64,000 bases of DNA from Hamiltosporidium tvaerminnensis (taxonomy: Eukaryota > Microsporidia > Dubosqiidae), in assembly GCA_022605425.2 (NCBI GenBank), contig JAKIMF020000001.1:312501-376500 (forward strand), read 5' to 3'. A model generated the notes under the pieces. That model was not told the DNA's origin. It searched no databases and saw only the letters and a list, made by a program, of their open reading frames with translations. Both the position numbers and the translations under genes were made by a program. This document shows, piece by piece, positions 42,715-51,900 of the stretch. Position 1 is the stretch's first letter; every line of letters starts with the position of its first letter.

Positions 42715-43375
42715 TTAGGAGAATGAATATCTATATTAAAAAAACTATTGAATAATGTGTATGTGGAACTGATATGGAAGCTATTGTTTTCTTTTTTTGA
42801 GGCATGGAAACATCACTAATTTTTCGTTGAATCTATGTGAATTTGTATCCAAGGAGAAGGTCAGATGAACAGTAAATTTTTTCTTCGCACAGTAATTTTT
42901 GGTTTTCTAGTGTAACTAGTTTAAAAACTACGATTTCTTGTAGATTATTACCAAGTAAAAGCATGGAAAATTAGCCTTGGTTACTGGGATCAGAAGGCTC
43001 TGTGCCTGGGAATCAAAAATAAAAAACTCTTTAAGCAGGTAACCTAAGTAGCAAGGTAAATATTTGTTGCTATGTCATTAAAACTGCTAGAATTACTTTA
43101 TAGAAGCCGCTCATATATATCTTGGTTGGAAGTTTATTCAATCTGTAAAGTGTAGAGTTAATTCTATGCTTTCTCTATCGAAGGATCTAAGGTGGTATTT
43201 GAGCTGCGATCATACTCGCGGAAATGAATACCACTAACTACGCTACACATCATGTGGTCTTAAGCATACTTCTGATGAAATTGTTTGTCATGTAAGTACC
43301 AATGGAGGTTATGGGAAAAGTTATCTAGTTATACCCAGAACTCTACTAATGTCATAGGAAACAACATAACACATC
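42715..43375 (+). repeat. Long relative of the SINE/MITE-like family, copy H
   Basis: Begins with a decayed version of the family head (GAGAATGAATATCTATATTA, then TGTGGAACTGATATGGAAG). It continues colinearly with 25720-26315: AAGCAGGTAACC, CATATATATCTTGGTTGGAA, AAGTGTAGAGTTAATTC, CCCAGAACTCTACTAATGTC. No frame is intact. Together with copy G it defines a longer element of about 650-700 bp. Confidence 0.6.
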
Positions 43376-43735
43376 TAATTTTTTGAAAATTTGTGATTTT
43401 TTTTTAAAAAAATGGAAGTATTAAAGTTATTTAATAGTTTAAATAGTTTCTTAAATGAATTAGAAATCTTTTAAAGGAATTATAATTTGGCAAGTTTTTA
43501 TAAAATGTCATAAAATTTGTTGAGTAATGAGAAAAGAAATAATTTCTTATTAGTAACGACTATTTTTTATCTTCAAATAAATTATGTAATTTCTTTAAAA
43601 GATTTATTTTGTATTAATTATGATAAAAATATAGTCAAAATGTCTGTATTAGAAACAAATATTAGTAAGAAATTGCAAGTACAACTGATTACATACTGGC
43701 TGTATTAAATAAAAAATGAATTTGATATATTTTAT
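43376..43735. other. Short gene-free stretch
   Basis: A 63-codon frame starting on TTG (43517-43708) has a hydrophobic segment but no ATG near its start, and is not supported. Confidence 0.45.
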
Positions 43736-43945
43736 TTATTCCTTTAAGCTATCCACTAAATAGTACAATGCCTTATAAGTTTCCTCGAATTTGTCATTTT
43801 TATCAATGTGAATTTCAACATCTCCATCGTCAAAAACAAGTTTAAAATATTTCGTTGATATGAAACTGTCGCTATTATCTGCAAAAATAACGTTTTTTAA
43901 TTTAGATAGATCTAAATTAGCTATTATAGCTCCCACTATAAACAT
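43736..43945 (-). CDS. PH-domain C-terminal half (third frame of a broken gene)
   Basis: 69 residues. GAIIANLDLSKLKNVIF ... KYFKLVFDDGDVEIHI ... ETYKALYYLVDSLKE are the last strands and the C-terminal helix of a pleckstrin-homology domain. The first strands are encoded in the overlapping upstream frame. Removing one G from the GGG of AGTGGGAGC, near 43935, would join the two. Read as the C-terminus of the ankyrin-PH gene of 43.7-45.5 kb. Confidence 0.6.
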   Translation of the reverse strand: MFIVGAIIANLDLSKLKNVIFADNSDSFISTKYFKLVFDDGDVEIHIDKNDKFEETYKALYYLVDSLKE

Positions 43946-44372
43946 TATAAATAATCATACTATAACCGTACCAATAAATGAATCTTCTTTTCCATAATTG
44001 TGTTGCAATATTTCTTTTATTTCCTCTGATATTGATGTAGCCTTTGAACCAAAATGCATACGTATAGTTTCTTCTCTTAAACCACGAAACCAATTCATTA
44101 AATGAAGTAGGAACATTAAATGGAACATGTATAATTTCTCCCTCTGATAATATTACCATTTGTGTGTCAATATGCGAAACTGTTGGTAGTTCTTTACTAA
44201 ATAATGAACTTAAAGCCTCAAAAATCCCACCTGGACTATATTTTTGCAATTTTATTGTATTTGTTTGAATTTTATTATGATAATTTATCAGTTGTGTAGT
44301 TTTAATTTCCTGTGTGCCAATAGCTATTTTTCTGATGGGTGCAGTCCAGATTTGAATATTTTGTTTTTTCAT
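43917..44372 (-). CDS. PH-domain N-terminal half with preceding linker (second frame of a broken gene)
   Basis: 151 residues from an ATG at 44372 that lies inside the preceding frame. YAFWFKGYINIRGNKRNI then WKRRFIYWYGYSMIIYNVYSG is a recognisable PH-domain start of the anillin/Bud4 kind, in which a phosphoinositide-binding PH domain closes the protein. The region before it (about 50-90, HIDTQMVILSEGEIIHVPFN) is beta-rich. It overlaps the first frame by 71 nt and the third by 29 nt. Each step is a one-base shift in the same sense, the first falling on the A6 run of GAAAAAAC near 44366. Confidence 0.6.
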   Translation of the reverse strand: MKKQNIQIWTAPIRKIAIGTQEIKTTQLINYHNKIQTNTIKLQKYSPGGIFEALSSLFSKELPTVSHIDTQMVILSEGEIIHVPFNVPTSFNELVSWFKRRNYTYAFWFKGYINIRGNKRNIATQLWKRRFIYWYGYSMIIYNVYSGSYNS

Positions 44373-45465
44373 TATTTCCTTCTTTAATCAGAACAGTCAC
44401 TTTAATATTTACATCTTGTTTTTTAGGTATTTCAATTATAAACATTTGATTAATTAAAATATTTTTGTCAGGTGAAAATTCTCGCGTTAAAAAGATTTTG
44501 TCATTAACATTGATTTTTACCAAAACCAAATCCACATTTTCCCAGCCAATTAAGCATTCGTTTATACTCTGGAGATAAAAAAATAATTTTCCCGGAAATC
44601 TTTTAATGGTTATTTCATTGGTAACATTTTCATGAATCTTTTTTTTGAGCGCATTTTCGGTGTCTAAATGTACTACCTTGTATCCATCATCCAATTCAGT
44701 GCGAGATTTAATATTTCCACGTAAATAAAAAGTATCTTCTACAGATGAGAAATCAAATGTTTTTCGAACTTGTTCAAAATTATTTGTCCCTGGTTCTGGT
44801 TTCGCACCTTTTTCTGAAATATTGACTTGAAAAGATTTTTGCTCGTTCGTACTTTCACATTTATCTGCTAAAGTAGAATCGAGGCTGTCAGAAGAACTTA
44901 TTTTTACTTTCTTATAATTTGAAAAATCCTTTTCTAATTCAATCCTTTCTTCTGAGATTTTTCCAGCTTTTTCACGGTTTTTAGTCCAATTTTTCAACAG
45001 ATTTTCTGTTTTTTTATTTTCACAAACAGAATACGCATACAGCGACATTCCATTTTTCGATATATTTACACCACTTTCCAACACAAATTTAGTCATATCA
45101 TAGTTACCCAATACAGCACAATAATGTAAAACATTGTTTTTACCGGAATCTTCATAGTTCAACACATCCTTATCAGATTTTCTCAATAAAATCATAATTG
45201 CTCTGAACAGTTCATCATTTATGTCTGAACTATTCTCTCTTGAATTTGTACTTTCCACTGAACTTAATTCATAGTTATTTTGTATCATCCTCCCTATCAA
45301 ATATTGTACAGCATTCATTCTTTTTACTTCCCCTAAACAACTTATATACATTGTTCCTTTGTACGGTGTATTTATCAATGCTTTAGCGCCACTATGCTTC
45401 TCTTTTTCAAGTGTCAATATAATTTTTCGGTGATCAAGCTCATCTAAAAATTTATAGAACTCCAT
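44302..45465 (-). CDS. Ankyrin-containing N-terminal part of a PH-domain protein (first frame)
   Basis: 387 residues from the ATG at 45465. Residues 105-140 contain an ankyrin repeat (GKNNVLHYCAVLGNYDMTKF, VLESGVNIS), with weaker units before it. A charged linker follows (about 165-235). Residues 235-365 are beta-rich (TFYLRGNIKSRTELDD, LFFYLQSINECLIGWENVDL, MFIIEIPKKQDVNIKVTVL), compatible with the C2-like anillin homology region that precedes a PH domain. The homology then passes into another frame. As a whole this is an ankyrin - beta-sandwich - PH protein, possibly a septin/cortex or membrane-lipid adaptor; that role is inference. The leader reads AAACAAACA before the ATG. Either a pseudogene or affected by sequence errors. 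Confidence 0.65.
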   Translation of the reverse strand: MEFYKFLDELDHRKIILTLEKEKHSGAKALINTPYKGTMYISCLGEVKRMNAVQYLIGRMIQNNYELSSVESTNSRENSSDINDELFRAIMILLRKSDKDVLNYEDSGKNNVLHYCAVLGNYDMTKFVLESGVNISKNGMSLYAYSVCENKKTENLLKNWTKNREKAGKISEERIELEKDFSNYKKVKISSSDSLDSTLADKCESTNEQKSFQVNISEKGAKPEPGTNNFEQVRKTFDFSSVEDTFYLRGNIKSRTELDDGYKVVHLDTENALKKKIHENVTNEITIKRFPGKLFFYLQSINECLIGWENVDLVLVKINVNDKIFLTREFSPDKNILINQMFIIEIPKKQDVNIKVTVLIKEGNNEKTKYSNLDCTHQKNSYWHTGN

Positions 45466-46035
45466 TGTTTGTTTACAAAACTATTGTTTTTATTTTTATT
45501 TAAATGAAACATGTTTTAATCAGAGGAAAACAATAAGATTGTTTCAAAACAAAAATGAAACATTTGATAAGGTTGATTTTAAATTCAAATCCGAATTACG
45601 ATTTGTTGTTTCAATCGTATTTTACATTCCGAACAAAATATTTGGTTCTAAAATATTTATACAAATTATTTTTATCTGATTTTATCTTATTTCAACAAAT
45701 GAACTATTTATATTGATATATCAATTACATATATTGGTCTTTAAATAATGCTTATCTTATCAAAATAAATAATTTTATTGGCTAACATATATTTTTTTCT
45801 AATTTAAAGCACTAAAGAAAATTATAATTTCGTATTTTGCACCAATATATTTACTTTCCATATGAGAAATGTGTAATATTTCTTTTAATTTGATAATTTT
45901 TAGATAATACCATTTAAAAAATATTCGATAGCTAATTCATTTGAATATCATTGTAAAATTAAATTGTTTATTGCTTTATTTCCATATCTGACATAAAATA
46001 TATCAAAGATTATTTAAAAATTTATTTAATTAAAT
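45466..46035. other. Intergenic AT-rich stretch
   Basis: Lies between the ankyrin-PH gene start and the retroelement 3' end. No gene recognised. Confidence 0.5.
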
Positions 46036-49000
46036 TCTGGGTTAAAATATTTTTTACCATTTTTACATGTTTTCTTCTACCTCTTTGACCACTTTTGTCT
46101 CTTCTTCCAAATCCGACTCTTCATTTATGTTATTGGTCGGTTCCTCTAAAGTGGTTCCTCCTTGTAAAATAAAGGGGGCTTTATATTTTGGTTTAAAATT
46201 TTTGGCACCATCTTCCTCTGTTTTCGCTTCTTTTAAAGGGGGTATTGGTTCCTCATGCATCTCTGATCTCATAATAACACCCATTGACGCTCTCTCCCAG
46301 CTCTCTTCGGCATTTAGTCCTGACTCAAGTCCTCTTCGTCGATCAAAGGAAATAGTTTCGACTGTCTTCTTAAGTACTATAGACTGAATGTATGCCTCTA
46401 CATACATGGGTATTTCTAGTCTTTTAAGATGAGCTTTATGGTATTTTGTCACAATACCGTCCCAGGTCATCACATAGGGGATTATCTCAACACTACACCT
46501 ATAAATAAGACCCAACTCATTGGCTAGCAGGTCATACTTCCTAAGTTTTTCAGTTTCAACTATTTGAAGTGAATCTTGGGAAGTGATTCCTACTTCAATG
46601 AGTGTTATCTTATTCTTCTTCTTATCTAAAATAAATATGTCCGGTCTGTTATTCCGAATTTTAACATCAGTTTTAATTCTGGTGTCCACTCTTATCTCTG
46701 CATACTCATTATCAAGAATTTCTTGAACTGAGTGGCTCCTTATTCGTTTTGAAGACTTAAACTTATATCTATTTAGAAGAAGAAGGTGTAGGCATCTGAC
46801 CACTTCATTATGCCGTCTAGTGTAATCATGGCCTAGCATTTTTTCGCATCTAGTAGCTAGATGATCCACAGTCTTACCAGACTTCCCGCAATGTTGACAC
46901 ACACCATCTGCTCCCCAGAATACATTTCTATCCTGGATATAGCAGAACACAGCTTCATTTCGTGGCCTAATATTTCCTCTCTTTAACCACCTTGAAGAGT
47001 CACTAACACTCACAAGCTCATTTTTTCTTGCATTATATAACTTTGAATGGAGTTTTCGTTTTTCTATTTCGTTATATAGTTTTGCAAGTTGAGCTTCTTC
47101 TAAACTTTTCTTAGTGACTTCTTCTACCAACCTGTACTTTACTTTTAAGAAGCCTTTTATTAGTGCAAGATGGGTTTTATTATTATTCTCCACCTTGAGG
47201 ATTGCTGCTCGTCTAGTTGATATTTCTTTACTTTTTTCCAGACAATCCAAGAGTTGCAGAAGCATATGTTCGCTTCGCAACTCAACACTATGTAGGCCTC
47301 TTCCAAGTTCTGTTCTAGGAAGGTATAAACGCTCTTTACATCCTGGGCGGAGATGTATCTTATTCTTCACCAACACCGCACGCACTGCATCATCTAACTT
47401 AGAGAAGTCAGCCGGTTCAAGTCGAAGTACTCCTATGTGGTAGTTGATTAACGATATCGCATGTTGATTGATTGCAGAAAATAAATTTTTTGCATTTAAT
47501 CTAGTGTGACAAAGTCTTTCAACTCTTGATATAAGTTTGCTCTGTACTTCTTCAAATGAGCTACGTGTTGGGATTCCTCTGCTATCTTCTATTATTCCTA
47601 AATATTTGTAAACACTAACACCTTCTAGAAGAGTAGCAGTATCTTCACAACACGTATCATTTGTGGCTGACTTCTCTTTGTTAATCTCTAAGCCAATCAC
47701 CTCTAAAAATTCCTTTGCCTCGCCTGTCATAGCACTCAATGTGGAGCTGTCTTTTGCAAGGAGCTTAAGATCATCAATAAACAAGAGATGATTAGTAGAA
47801 TGGGATTCTGCATCTGTTTGTACTGTCACTTTTGTGTATTTTTCATTAAGCTTTCGGCTTAATGGATCCATACACAACACAAATAACAAAGGTGACAGAC
47901 TATCTCCTTGTAGAATCCCTCTATCAATCTTCTTGCTCATGATTTTTTCAGGCCCTACTGATATATCAATTTTCCATTTTGATATAATTACCTTAATAAA
48001 TTTCAGGATCCAATCAGGTAAATTAAGGTTTTCAATGCATTGAGTTAAATAAGCATGATCTATTGAATCATAAGCTTTTTTAACATCAATCCATGTTGCC
48101 TTAAGATTATTTCCATACTCTTTATTTAAGGCAATATTCAGTAGAGCCTGCTCTTTCGCTCCCTGCACACCTCTTACCGCCCCTAATTGGTTCTCTGCAA
48201 GCAACCCTCGCCTTTCCACTTCAAGTTGAACGACTTTCGTTACACACTTTGTCGTTAACTTATAGAGGTTGGACATACAAGTGATTGGCCTGTAGTCAGA
48301 GCCTCTTTGTGGACTTCCTTTCGGTATCAAATACGTAAGCCCGCAGTAAAACCAATCAGCTTGAGGTGTTCCTTCTAAACATATAACTTTCACAATATCA
48401 TAAAGATATTTGTGAAGAGTTGTAAGTTTCTTAATAAAAAAATTGTAAATACCATCAATTCCAGCAGCTTTCCAATTAGGAAGCCAATTAATGATATTCA
48501 CAAATTCATCAAGTGAAGGAAACGTGGTCGGATGATTATCTGATACAAATGGAATCAAATAATCATCGTACGTGACTGTGTCATCATTTTTGTTCCACAT
48601 TGTAGACCAAAAACTCACAATTTCATCACGGCTAACCACATGCTCGGATTCCACACGCTCAGATAACCCACGATAAAATCGACCTCGGAAAAGCTCAAAC
48701 ATACGATTCTCTTTTCGGAATTGCTTCCTACTTTCATGCATCGTAATTTTTTTCTCGTAAACATTCAAAGACTCATTCTTCTTAACTAAAGCCTCAGAAA
48801 GATCAGTTACGCTGCTCAAGTTTAAATTAAACTCTCGCATGATTTTCTTAAGGCTCTTCGTTTCCGAAGTGGAGAGCTTTTCCTGCTTACGAGCCTTCTC
48901 GAGAAGATCTTTGGAAAGTACTAACTTAGAAATTTTACTTTCTATGTTTTCCTTCCAAGCGGATCTAGGCTTTTCTTTACGTGTTGCCTCGTCATAGCAT

Positions 49001-49860
49001 ACCTGCGCAGCTTGCATGATATACGCGGCTTCCGTAATTGACTCAGGTACATGAGCTCCTGCATATTCACCGACTACTCGATTAATGAGATCCAGAACTT
49101 TACTATCAACCAATTCATTTGGATGTTTTCTAGTTCGGACCACCACTTTTCCAATTTCCTTCATTGAGATTTCTTTGATTTTACTCAAGAATTTATCTCT
49201 CAGGTTTATGTACTCCGTGGTGTCGGTCAAGGTGCATGTATCAGCGAGACAAGTGGCGATTCTACGTCGCTCTCCATTCTCTTCTGATTTTACATCCTTT
49301 CCCATCTCACTTTGTGCCAATTTTTTTAACACTTCGAGAGTTTCAGTGCAGCCGAATTTCTCATTATAGTACCTGTGAAGCTCTGTCCAGCCATTTCTTG
49401 GCATTCTTTCAAACCTTGTCTGTACTGCAAAAAAAACAATTCGAGGCCATTCCTTCGGGTCGGCTGTTACGGAATCGAATATCGTCCGCAATGTCATTAG
49501 CCTGTTACCTTCCGGAATAGCTAGAGTACAGGGGCTTGTCATGTCGTACGATGGCTCGCACGCAGAGACTTCAACCGAAGAGGGAACTGGTGCATTAGGC
49601 GAAGGTAAGGTGTCAAGCCCACTATTTTGCATTTTACTGCATGTTTGGCTTGGTGGTGGAGGTGTTATTGTTGTGTAGGAGGAGGAAGGTAGGGGAATCG
49701 CCGGTGGGTGTAGCTTACATTTTTGTATCTCACTATCACTCTTTTTCACCTCATCAGCGTCGTTTGCAGCCTTTATTTTGGTATTTTTCGATATTTCGCT
49801 GCTAACATTTTTCTTTCTACCCATAAGATTATTTAAAAAAATCATAATTTTTTTATATTA
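46036..49860 (-). mobile_element. Full-length R2/NeSL-like non-LTR retrotransposon
   Basis: One long ORF with visibly higher GC than the surroundings and no long terminal repeats. The 3' border at about 46036 is set by where the other copies stop matching (GTTAAAATATTTTT). The 5' border cannot be placed precisely but lies within about 20 bp of the ORF start, because the neighbouring plus-strand gene begins close by. Related copies occur at 57835 (minus), 60275 (plus tail) and 63183 (plus), with remnants at 14690, 15735, 20515, 31560, 42150, 51170 and 57215. Target-site duplications could not be identified. Confidence 0.88.
46063..49845 (-). CDS. Reverse transcriptase with C-terminal restriction-like endonuclease
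   Basis: 1260 residues; an ATG at 49824 (MGRKKN) is the more natural start and gives 1253. Residues 1-110 are Pro/Ser-rich (ITPPPPSQ). Reverse transcriptase spans about 440-730: PNWKAAGIDGI, LTYLIPKGSPQRGSDYRPIT, ATWIDVKKAYDSIDH with Asp587, RGILQGDSLSPLLF, and LLFIDDLKLLAK with Asp691-Asp692. The box is FIDD where FADD or FMDD is common. A thumb-like region follows (NQHAISLINYHIGVLRLEP). A CCHC knuckle lies at 983-1000 (CX2CX8HX4C), followed by a PD-(D/E)XK-type nuclease at about 1040-1125 (NNRPDIFILD with Asp1069, ITLIEVGI with Glu1084). This order defines the R2/NeSL/CRE group, which nicks target DNA and primes reverse transcription there. The exact clade is not resolved. The frame is intact, so the copy may be or recently have been active. 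Confidence 0.93.
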   Translation of the reverse strand: MIFLNNLMGRKKNVSSEISKNTKIKAANDADEVKKSDSEIQKCKLHPPAIPLPSSSYTTITPPPPSQTCSKMQNSGLDTLPSPNAPVPSSVEVSACEPSYDMTSPCTLAIPEGNRLMTLRTIFDSVTADPKEWPRIVFFAVQTRFERMPRNGWTELHRYYNEKFGCTETLEVLKKLAQSEMGKDVKSEENGERRRIATCLADTCTLTDTTEYINLRDKFLSKIKEISMKEIGKVVVRTRKHPNELVDSKVLDLINRVVGEYAGAHVPESITEAAYIMQAAQVCYDEATRKEKPRSAWKENIESKISKLVLSKDLLEKARKQEKLSTSETKSLKKIMREFNLNLSSVTDLSEALVKKNESLNVYEKKITMHESRKQFRKENRMFELFRGRFYRGLSERVESEHVVSRDEIVSFWSTMWNKNDDTVTYDDYLIPFVSDNHPTTFPSLDEFVNIINWLPNWKAAGIDGIYNFFIKKLTTLHKYLYDIVKVICLEGTPQADWFYCGLTYLIPKGSPQRGSDYRPITCMSNLYKLTTKCVTKVVQLEVERRGLLAENQLGAVRGVQGAKEQALLNIALNKEYGNNLKATWIDVKKAYDSIDHAYLTQCIENLNLPDWILKFIKVIISKWKIDISVGPEKIMSKKIDRGILQGDSLSPLLFVLCMDPLSRKLNEKYTKVTVQTDAESHSTNHLLFIDDLKLLAKDSSTLSAMTGEAKEFLEVIGLEINKEKSATNDTCCEDTATLLEGVSVYKYLGIIEDSRGIPTRSSFEEVQSKLISRVERLCHTRLNAKNLFSAINQHAISLINYHIGVLRLEPADFSKLDDAVRAVLVKNKIHLRPGCKERLYLPRTELGRGLHSVELRSEHMLLQLLDCLEKSKEISTRRAAILKVENNNKTHLALIKGFLKVKYRLVEEVTKKSLEEAQLAKLYNEIEKRKLHSKLYNARKNELVSVSDSSRWLKRGNIRPRNEAVFCYIQDRNVFWGADGVCQHCGKSGKTVDHLATRCEKMLGHDYTRRHNEVVRCLHLLLLNRYKFKSSKRIRSHSVQEILDNEYAEIRVDTRIKTDVKIRNNRPDIFILDKKKNKITLIEVGITSQDSLQIVETEKLRKYDLLANELGLIYRCSVEIIPYVMTWDGIVTKYHKAHLKRLEIPMYVEAYIQSIVLKKTVETISFDRRRGLESGLNAEESWERASMGVIMRSEMHEEPIPPLKEAKTEEDGAKNFKPKYKAPFILQGGTTLEEPTNNINEESDLEEETKVVKEVEENM

Positions 49861-49980
49861 TCCCTTATTTTGAGAAAAGTAATAATTTATTTGAAATACA
49901 TTCTTATAACGTATTTATTATTTGCAGTAATTCACTACATATTAGTAAATCAAACTAACCTAATATTTCAAACCAGAAAT

Positions 49981-50604
49981 ATGGCATTTAATATATCTGA
50001 TTTCTTAGAAATACTTGAGAACAGTAACAACTTACAAAAAATATATAAAAAAATTTTTGTTTATAAAAAATATTTTATTACATTGTTTAGTCGAATAAAT
50101 TACAGTAACGAATACTTATATGAATTGGTTTTTGTGAATTATTTGACTGAAATACTCACAATTTTTTATGTTATAATATCTTTACTTTCCAAAAATAGAA
50201 TTTCAAACATTGAAAGTATATTTGATTTAGATCTTAAACAGCTAATACTTTGTACATTTAAAAACGAAAACTTTTTTATATTTTTGAATAATATATATGC
50301 AATTTATAAAATCAGAATTGTAAAATTCGATTTTTTAAGTTGTTATAAAATATTTTTGTTTGGAATTTTACTTAATAATATTTTAATACTCTTATTGAAA
50401 AATATTACAGGGAGACTTAATCATTACGGCAGCGTTTCTTTTATTGTTTTTGCAAAATGTTTTGATCTGGAATGGAATACTTTCGTTGATTTGGTCGGTT
50501 ATTTAGCCATTGATTTTATTTATAGAAGTGTGTGTTTTCCATTTGAAGAATGTTTCTCTGCTGTGTGTCTATACAAACTGTATAAGTGGTTCTTTTATAA
50601 TTAA
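49981..50604 (+). CDS. Hypothetical multi-pass membrane protein
   Basis: 207 residues from the ATG at 49981 (MAFNISDFLEILENSNN). The frame is also open back to 49837 and would add a hydrophobic segment (YLKYILITYLLFAVIHYILV), but no ATG is available there. Predicted membrane stretches lie at about 56-76 (NYLTEILTIFYVIISLL) and 128-152 (SCYKIFLFGILLNNILILLL), with a possible third near 175. The family is not recognised. The divergent retrotransposon ORF starts only about 135 bp away, and its insertion may have removed the promoter or the first codons of this gene. No CCC block is seen. Confidence 0.5.
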   Translation: MAFNISDFLEILENSNNLQKIYKKIFVYKKYFITLFSRINYSNEYLYELVFVNYLTEILTIFYVIISLLSKNRISNIESIFDLDLKQLILCTFKNENFFIFLNNIYAIYKIRIVKFDFLSCYKIFLFGILLNNILILLLKNITGRLNHYGSVSFIVFAKCFDLEWNTFVDLVGYLAIDFIYRSVCFPFEECFSAVCLYKLYKWFFYN

Positions 50605-51169
50605 ATATCATTTAATATTTGGAATCAAAGTTTAAAAATTAATTTCGAGATCTAATTTTGTACTTGTTCAAAATTTAAAACATACTTTCTGAAATTAAAT
50701 ATTCAATAGTACATCTAATATTTGACTTTTTTATATAATATTTTATCTAGATACAAAGCTTTGGGTCAAATCTACAACAAATATTAAAACCGAGTAACCA
50801 AAAACACTATTCCTGTATTAAATGTTTTAAAGATACTTTAACTTCTACCTTGGAGAAAGAATCCAGAATGGAATCTTTTAAATCTTTTTCTACAGGATTG
50901 ATTTCCGATAGTGATGTAAGTCAGAAAACAAACCAAATTTTTATTCAAAAATAGAATCAACAGAAAAAATGGTTAATAGCCCATTTCTTCTTTATATTTG
51001 TCACAATTATACAACATTTTTAACAGTGAATATTTATTGATGAATTTAAGTTTAGATTTTTTACTGGTTAGCAAAAAAAATATATAGCACATAGAATATG
51101 AATATAATTTTAATTTAATAAAATTTTAAGTTTAAATGTTTTTGCACTCTTTAATATATTTTTTTTACC
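50605..51169. other. Intergenic AT-rich stretch
   Basis: Nothing recognised. Confidence 0.5.
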
Positions 51170-51900
51170 GGATTAAAACACTTTAGCTTTTTCTTCCAAT
51201 TCAGATTCATCATTTCGATTTTTCGTGGTTCATTTTATGTTGTCATGAAATCTAAGATAAGATCAATGTTTTTAGTTTTTGCATATTTGACATCATCTTC
51301 TTCAGTGCTTTCTTTTTTTAATTAGAAAATATGTTACAACTGTGTTTAGGGTTTTTATAAACTTACATTCATACTGACTTCGAATATTTTCGGTATTTTT
51401 TGTGGACAAAGTTTTTTTAATAGATCAAATGAAATGCTTCAGGTGTTTTCTTTATACCATTGAAAGCATAAGTTTCTCTAAATTCATAAGTATGTACAGT
51501 ATTTTATGGTAATTGTCATAATATTGTCTCTGGGTATTACTTAAGAAATCACCTCAATACTAAATTTTTAGACAAGAAACGATTCATTGGCATATAAGCA
51601 ATACTTCTTTGGGTTTTCGGCTGAAATCATTTGAAGTTAATATCTAGAATTATTTCTGTACAATAAGTTTGATTTTATTTTTCTCTTTCCAGAACAAATG
51701 TGTCGGATTTATAATTTTAAATTTTGAGATATGTGTTTAGCTTGGCAAAACACTCAAATCTCTGCATTTCTTTTAAAAAAAACGTTCATGGAATTGAGTG
51801 ACTCTTAATTCATTGTTTCAATTTGAAAATATATGTTCAGAAGAAATAAATAAAATGCATTTTTCATTCTCGTTCTCATTTGTGCGGTGAAATGATAAAA
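51170..51900 (-). mobile_element. Heavily decayed retroelement copy (3' part)
   Basis: Colinear by eye with 46050-46840 of the intact element: TTCTTCCAATTCAGATTCAT, ACATCATCTTCTTCAGTG, AAGAAACGATTCATTGGC, AGAACAAATGTGTCGGATTT, CAAATCTCTGCATTTC and GGAATTGAGTGACTC. Full of indels, so an old insertion. Confidence 0.7.

Noticed and set aside
46067-49520. Plus-strand frames within the retrotransposon
   Set aside because: Antisense shadows of the RT/endonuclease ORF.
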